64,000 bases of DNA from Helianthus annuus (taxonomy: Eukaryota > Streptophyta > Magnoliopsida > Asterales > Asteraceae): assembly GCF_002127325.2 (NCBI RefSeq), contig NC_035433.2:121306326-121370325 (forward strand), written 5' to 3'. Below are positions 9,216 through 22,002 of this stretch, piece by piece. The stretch's first letter is position 1. Each line of letters begins with the position of its first letter. Under the pieces are notes generated by a model. That model was not told where the DNA came from. It searched no databases and saw only the letters and a list, made by a program, of their open reading frames with translations. Made by a program: the position numbers and the translations under genes.

Positions 9216-10668
9216 ATGGATAACAAAAGCTTTTTATTCTTTGCTCTTTTCATCATCTTTTGCGTACCTCTGGCTCTATCTCAAGAAGTTGGTTAGTCCA
9301 TATTAATTAAGATATAGTTTTAATATTACAGTTGCCTTTTTGTACGTTTGGTGTTGTATATATATTTTTTTTAGTTCTTAAAATATGTTGCTAATGGTGG
9401 TGCAGAGGATGAACAAGAATTCTCATATGATGTGAATAGTCCGAATGGCCCGAACCATTGGGGAGAACTCAATCCAAAGTGGAGTACGTGTAATAATGGA
9501 GACATGCAGTCACCAATTGATCTCACTCATAAAAGAGTCCAGACAACATCCAAACTCGGAAGACTTGATAGAGATTACAAGCCCGCTAATGCAACACTTA
9601 TTAATCAGCGCCATCACCATGATATGATGGTAGGAAAGCATGCCACACAATTGATTAAGCTTTCATCATCTTAAGATAATTGTTATTGTTTAATGAGTAT
9701 ATATATTTACGTTAGTAATTACTAACTTATTATGATAAAAACAAACACAGTTGACATGGGTCGGGGAAGCCGGGCATATTCATATAAATGGAACCGAGTA
9801 TCAGCTTGATCAAGCCCACTGGCACACCCCTACTGAACACACCATCAATGGCCGAAGGTGTACATAAAAAAGCAAAATATTCATCTCCAAAATTCATTTT
9901 AATTACCAAGAAACTAACATTTCATATATCTAACGACAATATAACTTTGTACATGCATAGATTTAATCTCGAGCTACACCTGGTTCACAAAAGTATAGAT
10001 GCAAAGGTTGCAGTGGTTGGAATCCTATACAAAATTGGTCGCCCCGATTCTTTTTTAGCCACGGTATGTTAAGTAATCGTTTTCTTAACTAATATTGCAA
10101 TGTAACCAATAATTTTCTATCCACAAAATCTCTAAGTCTGTATTTTTTCTTAATATATGTGATTAGATGGAACCATATTTAAAAGAAGTGTCCTCTATAA
10201 GAGATGTTGAAAAAAGTGTGGGAATAATAGACCCCCGACAAATTAAATTTGGGAGTAGAAACTATTATCGATATATTGGCTCACTTACTACGCCACCATG
10301 TACTCAAAGTGTTATTTGGACCATTGTTCAAAAGGTAAAATGTATTTATATTTTTTTATAATATTCAAGCTAACTTTACTACATGTAAGGAATTTAATAA
10401 CTAAAACACGTTTTGCTTCATTGTTTATCAGGTGAGAACAGTTTCACCGGAACAACTGCGTATATTCCGTGAAGCAATCTACGATGTGAGCTCTATATAT
10501 ATGCTCTATTGCCATTAGTTTTCACTTTTGATATGGAACTTTTTTTTTGTTAATTTTAGCTTGTTGTATATCGTACAGGAATTAAAAGCTAACGCAAGAC
10601 CTGTTCAAGACTTGAATAATCGTTGGTTGAAGCTTTACCAACCAGACAACTACGATGAAACAGATTAG
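9216..10668 (+). CDS. Alpha-type carbonic anhydrase, copy B (7 exons, 273 aa)
   Basis: Exons: 9216-9291, 9406-9629, 9751-9857, 9961-10063, 10167-10334, 10432-10485 and 10579-10668. All introns are GT-AG and the phases join without a stop. An in-frame ATG at 9204 would add four residues; I prefer 9216 because MDNKSF then starts a clean signal peptide (residues 1-22, hydrophobic [15 protein letters not shown], cleavage likely near ALS-QE). The enzyme family hydrates CO2 to bicarbonate using zinc. The predicted ligands are His123 and His125 ([10 protein letters not shown]) and His142 (ELHLVH). Thr211 lies in GSLTTPPC, and Cys54 with Cys215 would form the conserved disulfide. Length and motifs fit plant alpha-CAs and nectarin/dioscorin relatives, which enter the secretory pathway. 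Oddity: the segment that normally reads N-x-GH (proton-shuttle His) is [11 protein letters not shown] here, whereas copy E keeps RGHD. Function as an active enzyme is inferred. Confidence 0.9.
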
Positions 10669-11620
10669 AGCTCCGACCGGATTGGTTTTCAACTCAGCAT
10701 GGACACATTATTTATACTTTTTAATATTGATCATGAATTTTTGTATCTTTTTATTTTTTTTTTCGTTCTGTATTGTATGATTTTATTTACAAGTTGTCAC
10801 TTATGTTGTATGATAAATAAATAAAGCATGATACTTATTCTTAAATAAGGTTTTATTTATTTAATATTTTTTTTGCAACACAATTAATTAGTGTAAGAGT
10901 CAACACCACCCTTCAAAAAACGAAAAAAAAAACATGTCCGATTCATAACCATGTCTAAGAAAAGAGGCCTAACTAAACCGGTTTAGTTCATTTTCATTTA
11001 TCGTTTCTCTAAACCGTAACTAGTAGTTCGTTTGAAAACTTCTATCAAAATTAGCCGAACAAGACCGTCAAAACCTCTAGAAGAGTGTTTGGTATAAACA
11101 AGTGATCAGATATACCAACAATATCACAATATTGAAAAAAAAAACAGAGTGAAATTTAAAATCATACAAGTAATTATAAGCTAGGATGGAGTAATTGATA
11201 AATTAATTCTTCCTTAGTTACACCCATCAACATGTGTTGTTACCCACGTGCCATGCAAAATGAGAAATAACCTAAGGACATCTAGGAATTTAAGATGGGA
11301 AGAATTTAAGATGTGAAACTCAACATAAAATTAATTATGGTTGAACTGTGAAAAAAATTAAAAAAAAAATGTTGTGAAACTAAAGTAATAACAAAACAAT
11401 AATAAAACAATAATGGGGAAAACATAACTCATATTTTATTGATAGGTTTTTTATACAATGAGATACAATAGTGAAATTTAAACATATTTATTGACAGGTA
11501 TATATTGGCGAGAGAAAATTTATATAGTATAATATAGTATAATATAATATAATAAAGAAAATCACTCTAATCTAATATAATTTATACCTTATTTAACATT
11601 ATATATTGATCTAAGTATAG
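10669..11620 (+). repeat. 3' UTR and duplicated 3' flank of alpha-CA B
   Basis: Tandem AATAAA polyadenylation signals occur at 10816-10825. The following sequence (TTATTCTTAAATAAG, GTAAGAGTCAACACCA, AACATGTCCGATT) recurs at 42755-43150 and 59075-59300, and the stretch 11390-11615 (AAAATCACTCTAATCT, ATTTATACCTTATTTAACAT) recurs at 43160-43312. This flank is therefore part of the ancestral duplication unit. No other gene lies here. Confidence 0.75.
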
Positions 11621-11766
11621 TAACTTAAATTACGTAATTCATACATAACTTTAATCATATCTTACCCTAAAATATTGTTTTATAATTTATAAATCTTTAT
11701 TACTAATTATTTAATATTTTTCTTATATAATCCGTGTAATACAAGAGTTTTTAGTTTATAAAATAA
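11621..11766. other. AT-rich spacer
   Basis: Nothing is recognised between the alpha-CA 3' flank and the Helitron terminus. Confidence 0.5.
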
Positions 11767-12785
11767 CTAGTTTAAGTAACCATGATCTACACGTGTTACA
11801 CAAAGTTAATGATATTATTTATAAGTGTTCGTATAGAACTTTGAAATGAAAGAACGTTCCCTTAATTATGTAAAGCTAAAATTACAATGAACTGGAAAAA
11901 AAATAATACGAAAAAAGTACAAGTCGTTATAATTTTTTACACACTACATTTGTTTTTTTATTTGTAGGTTTGCCGTCTTTGTCTAATATTAGTAATTTGA
12001 CTCCATCTCTGGTTTTACTTTTAATAAAGATACATATAACTGCCCATGGGTGAAAACCGTCTGTTTCTGAAAACCGGGTGTTTCGAGTACAAACCAACCC
12101 TGGATAGTAATTGTCTTAGGATTTTGTTGACTGTCATTGCTAAACATACACCTAAGGGAAATTTCCATCTATGAAACTTGAAAGAAATCTTTTTATCCGA
12201 ATGTATCAAATTAATTCTAGAAATGTAGGTGCGGGTACCAATATTTCCTCATGATATTATTTCTTCTTCTATCACATGGTTAGATAATCTTTTTACATGT
12301 AGGGTTCTTCTATTACACAAACCATTTTGTTGGTTAATGTTACGTAATAGCATTACTGGCACACCAACTTTTATTACTAATGTGTGTATGGGCAAAACCT
12401 GATATTTTAAGCCTGTTGAGAACATCCGGTGAGTATAAAACTTGTTATAACAAATTATTAAGATGTTTTGTCTAACAAAGACTATCTGAGCTAAGATACT
12501 CTCTTTCTTCACCTTGGAAGAGTGATAGCAACCGGTCATTAATCTCTTGCACAACCTCGTTCTTAGGTGCAAGTATAGCCCTCTCACTAGAATAATTTCA
12601 TTGTTGAAGTTTTGGAGAAGTGAAGGATAAACAAAATCAATCAAACTGGAAATGGGGATAAACGTGTCTTTAGTTAGAAAATCCTGTGGTATTTCAATTG
12701 TTTCCACTCCATCATTGTTACCACCGAAGTTTCCCTAACCCAAATCCAATAACCATTTTGAAAAATTGATTATTTCACCTATATC
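11767..12785 (-). pseudogene. Helitron Pif1-type helicase, C-terminal part, with Helitron 3' end
   Basis: Two broken frames (12249-12707 and 12021-12209) encode the C-terminal half of the Helitron RepHel helicase. Recognisable features are a start near FSKWLLDLG, then GGNNDGVETIEIPQDFL, LIDFVYPSLLQNF, the block VIKVGVPVMLLRNINQ followed by NGLCN, NHVIEEE, and FPLGVCLAMTVNK...LSRVGLY, corresponding to helicase motifs near the C terminus. Frameshifts and stops separate them. The presumed element 3' end is CTAG at 11767-11770 with host A at 11766, about 250 bp beyond the helicase end, a normal Helitron distance; the hairpin there is weak. The N-terminal half is at 41216-41960, same strand. Confidence 0.8.
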
Positions 12786-13169
12786 GAACGTCAGACTTGT
12801 GACAATAGTCAAAATTTGCATATATCCGTACAATAATTAGACAATGATTAGTGCTTAATGTCTGTGCTGATTTAACATTTATGACATGAATGTTTCCTGA
12901 TTATTGTTATCATACATACATGTACATCATATATTGCAAAATGTCATATCATTGTTGCATGCAACATTTATTGATTCAAATGATGCACGAAACAAAGATA
13001 GCACAGTTATCAGATAAATCAGAAAAATGCTGACGGAGTTCAGTACATAGACAGACATGGTATTGAGAGCCAGAAACCAAGAGTTACACTAGTATAGTGT
13101 GTAGGAAAGTAAGCATCACAAAACTGCCTTCCTAGAGATAGTTTAAGTGCCGGAAAGTGCCTAAAACTC
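12786..13169. other. Unassigned spacer
   Basis: No coding region is recognised. The segment near 13055-13075 contains TGGTATTGAGAGCC, which resembles an initiator-tRNA primer binding site and may be retroelement-derived, but no associated LTR was identified. Confidence 0.4.
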
Positions 13170-16100
13170 TGTCACACCCCGATTTCCACGTGTCTCACCG
13201 GTGGGCCCGGTGGGGGATTACCGTGACGTAGTTGGCAACATTATAGTCAAACTACACAATATATATGAATGCACAGCGGAAGCATAAATATAAAATATAT
13301 ATTTCAACATTTAGTGTAATATCAATGTATCACCATTGTTGAAATAATAATCCACAGGGGATCAAATAATAATAACAAAAATATTGTTCAACAGACTTTA
13401 GGCATCTTAAGCTTGCGAGACTTCTAGTGATGCTAAGGAGAAATCCCAGCCAATTACGCATAGTACCTGCATTTAGTCTTTTTGGGGAAAATACGTCAGT
13501 TTACACTGGTAAATACATTCAACTGACACTTTTGTAAAATGTTTGATAAAATTTGGTTTAAATGCTCAAGGCACAAACTCTTTATAACTTGGGATAATTC
13601 ATAATCAAATCTTGTAAAGAATTACATGTCACTATGCGTTCGGTCGCCCGAGTCGTATCGAGTTAAAGTTTAATAGACACACCACATAGTATAAAACCGT
13701 GGCGGGTAACCAATGGCTACACTTTTATAGTTATGGACATAATGCCGGGTGTACGCCTACACCGGGATGTCAAGGTCGTGGCCATTCGTAAATGCTGCCA
13801 AGGATATCCGGGACATGGTCATTAAGCCCCCAAAGGCGTAAAGCCAACAAAACAAGTTTTTAAACGGGTCACATTGATAATACCCAACTACTAATGAGTT
13901 GGGGTTAATTGCCCGACCAAGCGGTATTTTAGATACCGTAACCCAAGCCCGTATAACGGAAAATAAGTTAAAAGTATTTACCTTTGCAAGTATAATCCTT
14001 AATTGAATAAATCACAGATAGCTTTTACTGGTCTCCTATTCTGGAACGAAGGTTTTAAAATAACCTATTATAATCCTAACGGGTCTTTAATTTAGCCGTA
14101 GCTTAGACCGGTCAATTTCAAAGTATAGTTACGGTTTAATCGCGTGAAAGGTGGAAACCGTGAATGGAGCAACAAGTTTGAAGACTTGTTTTATATGGGT
14201 ATAATAATCATACTCTGGATTTTGGGGTCAAAACAATATGGTTTGGCCCGTTTCGGCTAACTTATGTAAACTAGTTACATAAGCCGAACCGTGCACGCTA
14301 AAGGCGCAACGAGTAACCGCAAGAGTCCTACACTGTTTTCCTAAGTCAACATGCCTTAAAGAGGTTGTGGTATCAGTAGGATACCTTCCATAATGCCCGT
14401 AACGAGTTTAAGTTCATAATGTGCCCCATAGGGGTATTTCGGTCTTTTTTAAAGATTTATAAAAGAGGTTTATGAGTTCTACAGGAAATCTGAGTTTCCT
14501 GAACAGTTTATAAAGTCTAAAATACTTTATTTATTAATTAAAATCAGTAGCAACTGGAATCGGGTCAAAAGACCTTGTAGAACTCAAGTTATGGCCGAAA
14601 AGGGTATATTCGGTATTTACCGAACCGTTGCCATAACCGCAGGTTATGAGCAGGTTAAAAATAATTAAAAATCTTTAAAAATCCCAAAATATTATTTTAC
14701 ATCAGTGAGTAAAAGGTTTGGTGTCGAAATCCGGGTTTAGATAGGCGTTATGCTAATTGCGCTATTTAATTACTAAAGTTTCGCAATTTGCGCTATTTAG
14801 CATAACTCCTATTCTGGACCTCGGATTGACGTGAAATTTTAGGGACATGCTTAGAAATCAGTAACCAAGGTTATGATCCATTCACGTGTCCGAAATTCTC
14901 GTTTTAATTTATAAAGGGCGTTACGTTCAACTTTTAAGCATTTAACGGAAATGTGTAAAAGACTCGGACAAACAACGAACCGGTCACAGAGGGTTATACC
15001 ATCATGTAACCTGGTCCTAAGAGAGTCCTAAGGTATATCTAAATCAAACTTTAACGGGTCAGAACTGAAGTCAATGCAAAAGTCAAACTTTTGCGACTTT
15101 CGGCTCCGAACCGGGTCAAAACAATAAATGGTCGGATCAAACAAGCTTAGACTAGTTTATATTCTTATTATCATGTTTTATGAGTGTTCAAACAGGTTAC
15201 ATATCATCTACATTACAGATTATGCAAGAAATCGCAAAATGACATTTCTGTTGACTTTTTCTAAGCACGTTTGACTCGATATTTGATCTAGTTAGAGTGG
15301 GAATCAGAGGGTGCCCTTTTAGGGGTTTAATGCCCACATGATTACCATCATATAACTATCTTTGATTCGACAAACCACTGGACCATTCGTGATTTATCGC
15401 AAAGTCAATCGTTAATTACGACGGATTGACTTTTAGGCTAAAACTATGGAAAAATGAAACCACAAAGGGTTAGGCAACTTACAGAAGCTTGGTGCACGAC
15501 TTAGGATGTTAGAGGAGTGCTTGAGAGCTCCAGAGATGGCCAAGAGAGCAGGTTTGAAGTGTGATTCATTTGTGTGCAATGTAGTGCCTTTTATAGTGCA
15601 AAATTAGGCCTAAGATCATTACAACACACCCTACATTGGATCATGGATGATCAGCAGGTGGCCCTTGGTGCTAGGGGGCAAGTAGAGGGTGCCCATGCTC
15701 CAATAAATGCTCAAATGATCGTTCACAAGTTCAAACAGCAAGTCTGTCCAAGAATTCTGCATCTGGGACTTGTACGCGGCCCGCATTAGATTCAGGCAAC
15801 TTGTACGCGGGCCGCCTGGATCTTCATGTCAGGAAACGTATCTACAGGTGGCTCGCGGCCCGCGTTATCTTACTTGTTTCACTCAGGCGGGCCGCCTGAG
15901 GCCTGTTTTCAAAGATTTTCAAATCTTTTGTAATCATTAACCTGACCTTTCGGTTTCGAAGGGGTAACTTTGCGATTTGACCCTCGATTATTTACCGTTG
16001 AGGGCCTCGTGCCTTTTACCCGCATTGTTAAGTCCCCGGTTAGTTTAATTATTATCCGAAAAGCCTTATCTTTTATTGTTGACGCTTTTAACCCCTTTCA

Positions 16101-16500
16101 TACGAATTTGATCATAACTTTCTCGTTTTAAAACGGAACTTCGCGAAATTTATATAGTACATTCTAGTGAGCGTATCTTACTGTTATAAAGCCTCAGGTT
16201 CGTCAAAGGGTCACTCAGAGGTATAATTAAACATGTTGACACAGTTAACCCTTGTAGCTTGTAGTCTCTCACTTTCTTCCGCGTTTCGCTCCGTACGATC
16301 CATGATTTATTCGTTTGAAGGTAGGAGCATCAATTAGGGTTACTATACAGTATATTTACCCTTTGTTGACATTTATAACCCTCGAATTTACATACTTTCA
16401 AGGTTTGTCAACTTTAGTCCTTTATTTAATATCTAATGCCACGTGTAAACTAATGACACGTGTTAACACATTATTGGACACAAAATTTCGAGGTGTTACA
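13170..16500 (-). mobile_element. 3' LTR of a Tekay/Del-like Ty3/gypsy element (3.3 kb)
   Basis: On the plus strand it begins TGTCACACCCCG at 13170 and ends CGAGGTGTTACA at 16500, so on the minus strand it opens TGTAACACCTCG and closes CGGGGTGTGACA, with TG...CA termini. Just outside its minus-strand start is a purine tract (AAGGGGGTGAGAA, 16501-16513) that fits the polypurine tract, followed by the end of pol. An LTR over 3 kb is typical of Tekay/Del chromoviruses. Short frames inside (for example 15574-15789) are not gene-like. The matching 5' LTR is missing from the window. Confidence 0.85.
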
Positions 16501-16535
16501 TTCTCACCCCCTTAAAATAAATCTCGACCCGAGAT

Positions 16536-18976
16536 TTACTCAAACAAATAAGGGTATTTCTCTTTCATCGTGGCTTCAACTTCCCACGTGAATTCGGGAC
16601 CTCTACGGGCATCCCACTTGACCTTTACTATAGGTACATGCTTCCTTCGAAGCTTCTTTACCTGTCGATCTTCAATCGAAAAAGGCTTCTCCATAAATTT
16701 CAAGCTCTCATCTATATGCACATCTGTGTGTGGGATCACCAATGATTCATCAGCGAAGCACTTCTTTAGATTGCAGATGTGGAACACATTGTGAATTCCA
16801 TTGAGCTCCTCCGGTAAGTTTAGCTTATAGGCAACGGACCTGACCCGTTCGATAACCTCGAAAGGTCCTATGTATCTCGGGCTTAGTTTGCCTTTCTTAC
16901 CGAAATGCATCACCCCCTTCCAGGGTGATACTTTAAGTAACACTTTTTCGCCTACTTCGAAGTGAAAATCTTTACGCTTTGGATCCGCGTAACTTTTCTG
17001 CCTATCTTGGGCAGCTTTGAGACGGTCTCGAATCTGGACAATCTTGTCCGTCGTTTCGAAAACTATCTCTGGTCCAGACAATTGGACATCTCCAACTTCC
17101 GCCCAACAAACAGGCGATCTACACTTTCTACCGTATAATGCCTCGAAAGGCGCAGCCTTAATGCTGGTATGGTAGCTATTGTTGTAGGAGAATTCGATTA
17201 GTGGTAGGTTCTTATCCCAACTACCACCCAAATCGATAGCACATGCACGCAGCATGTCTTCCAACGTTTAAATAGTACGCTCACTCTGACCGTCTGTCTG
17301 AGGATGGTAAGCCGTACTAAAATTCAGACGTGTGCCCAAAGATTGCTGGAAACTTTTCCAGAAATGTGATGTGTATCTAGTCTATCGGAGATAATAGACA
17401 CAGGTATGCCATGCAAGGCTACAATCTTATCAACGTATAACTGGGCTAACATGTCGGAGCTATAAGTCTCCTTGATGGGTAAGAAATGCGCTGACTTAGT
17501 CAGCCTATCAACGATAACCCATATTGTGTCATTTCCTTTCCTTGTCTTGGGTAACTTGGTAATAAAATCCATAGTTACACATTCCCACTTCCATTCAGGA
17601 AGTTCAGGCTGTTGTAGCAAGCCAGATGGCTTTTGATGCTCAGCTTTGACTTGCGCACAAGTCAAGCATTTGGCTACATAAGCGGCTACAGACTTTTTCA
17701 AGCCTATCCACCAATAATTTGCCTTTAGATCCTGATACATCTTATCTGCTCCAGGATGGACAGAATATTTGGAACTATGGGCTTCCTGGAGAATGACATC
17801 TCTAAGTCCTCCGTAAATCGGAACCCATATTCGTCCATTCAATCGTAAGATTCCGTCCTTGCTAAGAGTTAACTGTTCCTCAGTTACTCCCAGCTTCTCT
17901 TGAGGATAGTTAGCTTCCAACACAGCCTCTCGCTGTGCAGCTAATAACCTTTCAATCAAATTATTCTTCACTTCAATGCTCTTGGCATTGGTTCGAATGG
18001 GTTTCACCCTTTCCTTTCTACTTAAGGCATCAGCGACTACATTCGCCTTGCCGGGATGATATCTGATTTCACAATCATAATCATTTAAAGTCTCCATCCA
18101 ACGGCGTTGCCTCATGTTTAGCTCCTTCTGATTAAACAGATGTTGAAGGCTCTTATGATCAGAATAGATCACAAACTTGATACCATACAGGTAATGCCTC
18201 CACAGTTTTAGTGTGAACACAACGGCACCCAGCTCCAAGTCATGGGTGGTGTAATTCTTCTCGTGCACCTTTAACTGTCTCGAAGCATAGGCAATAACCA
18301 TGCCTTTCTGCATGAGCACACATCCCATGCCAGTGTGTGATGCGTCGCAGTAAACTACGAACTCCTCGGTACCTTCAGGTAATGTCAACACAGGAGCGTT
18401 GCTCAGCTTCTGCTTTAAAATATCAAAGGACTCTTGCTGCTTAGGGCCCCAAACAAATTTTATCTTCTTCTTGGTCAGGGAAGTTAAGGGCGCAACAATC
18501 CTTGAAAAGTTTTCAATGAAACGCCTGTAATATCCTGCTAACCCCAGGAAACTACGAATCTCTGTAGGCGTCTTTGGCTCTTGCCAATTCATGACAGCTT
18601 CAACTTTAGCGGGATCCACCTGGATACCACGCTCGCTGACAACGTGTCCTAGAAATTGGACTGCTCGTAGCCAGAATTCGCACTTGGAGAATTTGGCATA
18701 GAGTTTCTCATTATGCAGGAGTTTGAGAATACAACGAAGGTGTTTATCATGGTCAGCTTGGTTCTTCGAGTATATAAGAATGTCGTCGATGAAAACGATG
18801 ATGAATTTATCTAAGTACGGCTTGCAGACGCGATTCATGAGATCCATGAACGCAGCCGGTGCATTAGTGAGCCCAAAAGGCATCACTAGGAACTCGTAGT
18901 GACCGTAACGAGTCCTAAATGCGGTTTTATGCACGTCTTCATCTCTGACTTTCAGTTGATGGTAGCCTGACCTCAA
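16536..18976 (-). pseudogene. Ty3/gypsy (Tekay-like chromovirus) pol: RT, RNase H, integrase, chromodomain
   Basis: The 550-codon frame 17324-18976 starts inside reverse transcriptase ([20 protein letters not shown], catalytic FIDDILIYS). It runs through RNase H ([27 protein letters not shown]) and enters integrase with its HHCC zinc finger ([11 protein letters not shown]...[16 protein letters not shown]) and the DDE domain ([14 protein letters not shown]). The frame is lost just after ISDR near 17385 and a TAA lies near 17266; the second frame, 16536-17264, resumes with [23 protein letters not shown] and [13 protein letters not shown], and ends in a chromodomain ([18 protein letters not shown]). 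Gag, protease and the RT N terminus are missing because the element stops at 18978. It is non-functional on two counts. Confidence 0.92.
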
Positions 18977-18978
18977 GT

Positions 18979-20214
18979 TATTAATGCGTAATGTGGTAGG
19001 CCCCTTTTTTGAAGGTGATGTTACCCTCGGCTAAGTGGTTTAAGTCAGCAGGGATACAATCCCAAGTAGCCGGGTTAATGTATTAATAGTAGTTTACATA
19101 TGAGGGGATCAAGCCATTCGCACCCCCGCCATCCAATACTAGTGGGTATTGAAGAAGGTCCTAGTAAGCTTGACCCAGGTCCTTGGAGGATCTATACATT
19201 GAACAAGGCAAGAACCTTACCGAACCATTCCCTTAACCCCCGACCAGGTAGCCAACATATCTCTATATAGACCGTAGAGATATGAATGGTGTAAATCTTT
19301 TATTTTATATAGACAGTAAAATAACGCCAAGACACCACGGACAAATGATAAGAAAGTTTCACCTTCAACATAAGAAACTAGTTATTAAAGTCATTAATAC
19401 AAAACCAAATAAAAAGTGCGAAAAGATTAACAAAACAAAAGTATTACACTAAATGTTTGTCTTCACCAAGTGATGTAAGAGACTTAGGCAAACATGGTCT
19501 TTGATTGTCAAGAACTCTTACTATCAATCTTGGATCCCGAGACTACTACACACACTCTATGATGGATGATGGTGGTGGATGTGGGTGTTGTGATGGTGGT
19601 GGAGTGTGGGTGAAGTGGGAGAGAGGTGGTTTGCCAAGTGATGCCTTTGAAGTGAACCAAGCACCTCTATTTATAGCCTGCACAGAAGCCCGGACACGGC
19701 CCCGTGTCCATTGGGCACGGCCTCGTGTCCATCCACTTTCTCTTTCTTCATTAATTGCAGTTTGTCTGCATTAGTTGACCACGCCCCCCGTGTGTAGAAG
19801 CGTATCTGTACTATCAAGATTTGCTTGGATTCTCCGAATCTTAGCGTTGACCACGGCCGTATGGAGCTGGTCATGCCTCCGTGTTGGGAAATAGAAGCTT
19901 CTACAACTTTGTCTTTTCTGTAGACACTTGGGCACGCCTCCGTGTCCGCTGGGCGCCGGACGTGTTCAGCCTTCTGATATCTTGTTTTTGCATGGGAAGA
20001 TGCTGTCGAGGGGTCGGGCATGCCACGTTTATTCCTTTTCTTGTATTTATGTTAGATTTAGCTGTATTTTTGCTTCTTTTGTCCATTTGAGCTCATTTAA
20101 TCCTGAAAATACAAAAGGAAGACAAAAGCACACTTTTTCCAACATTAGTACTAAAAAAAGGTTAGTTTTATGCCTCATTTGATGTAATTTATATGTTGCA
20201 TTTTACACACATCA
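18979..20214 (-). mobile_element. Truncated 3' LTR of an Athila-like element
   Basis: It is nearly identical in order to 39365-40616 of the complete right-hand LTR, but the first 1.1 kb are missing and the left side is fused to gypsy pol at 18978/18979. The intact edge reads ACACACATCA at 20214. On the minus strand it is preceded by a polypurine-like GTGTGGGGGTATT (20215-20228), so this is the 3' LTR. It contains one exact and several degenerate copies of CACGGCCCCGTG. Confidence 0.85.
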
Positions 20215-22002
20215 AATACCCCCACACTTGAATCTTTGCTTGTCCTCAAGCAAAACACTATTTAATGTCGCTTACACTCCCAAATGGAATGGGTAGATGA
20301 GAAGTTTTGAGCTTGTCTTGAGTGTCGGGATTCCAAGATCTTTATTAGGTTTTATTTTTATGTTATTTACAATCCTATTCATTATGATTTATTTAGAACA
20401 TTTCATAAGAGAAATTACTTATTTGGGCATAACATGCCTCTTTAAAATTCTATTTATATACAAGTTCACATACCTCACGGGAGATCACTCAACACTCGGC
20501 CGAAGATGTATTTTTTCGAAACACTTGAGACCGGCATGGAACTTATTTCTACCATTTGCTTGCCAAGCAATCAATCCTCCTCCTTTTTAACTATAAACCT
20601 TTGTAAATATCAAGAGGACTTGGGGAAGGGTTAGGCATGGGTTAAAGGTAGGTGGTTTTGGGTTAGTGGTTAGTAGAAAAGGGCGAAAGGCGTAAAAAGC
20701 GTCGGTTTTCGTAAAACTTTTTATTTTTGTGACTTTTTATTCAAACGAAGCATTTTTGAAACAAAGTTTCTTTTGAGGAACTTGTTTGTTTATTGCTAGA
20801 CTTCATTTTTTTTTGATAAGGAATGTCACATGAAGACCGAGCTTTTTACTAAAATAAAGGGTTTAAAATGAAAAAGGGTTTTGGTGGGTAAAGGAGGTTT
20901 GTTTTGTGGGTTTAGAAATGAAAAGGTTTAGGCTCAAAGGGGTTAACTAGGGGGATTTTGGGTAGGTGGTAAAAAAAAAATAATGGTGTTGAAAGAAAAA
21001 GGGTTAGTCCTAATACCTCCATCATTTATTTACTTGGGTTTAAGTTGGTAAGGACCGGGAATGCATTGTCATGGCAAGTTCTAGAGTCGTAAGAAACCAA
21101 GCGGCTATTCACACAAGATACGAAAGATGAGCATTTAGTTTAAACATGTGTATTTGTATGCTCAATTAAAGGCTCAAAACTCACTTTTTGTGGGAATGGG
21201 TTTTTTATGTGATCAAGTATATATAATCAAATTATAACTATATTTGTCATGTCGTTTCATAATTTTCTTATGTTGGTTCTTTTTATCACGACGCTATCGG
21301 TTGTAAATTCGTAAAAATATAACCTTTTTAGAACTTGTTACTCCCAATTTAAACCAAGACAAGTAAAAAAAATGAAAAGTTTTTGAAAAAATTTGGGGTG
21401 TTTAGCGGTTCCAATTGAGTTTTGTGTAAGACTTGTAATTAGGACTTGCAAAATTCAAGGTTTTAGCACCCCCCCCCCCACACACACACACTTAAATTAC
21501 ACATTGTCCGCAATGTGTCCCAAAAATAAATTTTTAGGTTGATTGAATGTGTAAAAAGGTGTGTTAAAACAAAATTTTATGTTACTGGGCATCTGGACAC
21601 GGGCCGTGGTGTCCGGGCACGGCCCCGTGTTCAGATTGCCAGTAACAGAAAGTAACAGAAGGCTGGGCACGGGGGCGTGTTCAACGAACACGCCGCGGGT
21701 CCAGTTTCCTGAACTGGACGTTTTTCTGCAGATCCTTGAGCACGGGGCGTGTTGGCTGAGCACGACCCGTGCTGAACTTGCTGTAATGAAGAAAAATTGT
21801 CGGGAGGCTCTGTTTTTGTGCATGGGGTGTTGGTTCAAGTTTCCCTTAGTATCCTTCACCATCCCGAGTGTGTTTTATTCCTGAAAATTAAAGCTAAACA
21901 AGAAAGCATAAAGGTTAATCTAAATTAAACTAAGGATAGTTCCGCGGAATGCCTCTGTGGTGCGCCACGTTTATAAGGGTCCTTTGCTAGACCCAAAGGC
22001 AG
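20215..22002 (-). mobile_element. Athila-like element interior, non-coding 3' half
   Basis: This lies between the protease remnant and the 3' LTR, where an autonomous element would carry RT, RNase H and integrase. None of their motifs is found on either strand. It includes CTTGTCCTCAAGCAA next to the polypurine tract, a poly-C/CA repeat at 21470-21491 and another CACGGCCCCGTG at 21618-21629. The element is therefore non-autonomous. Confidence 0.7.
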
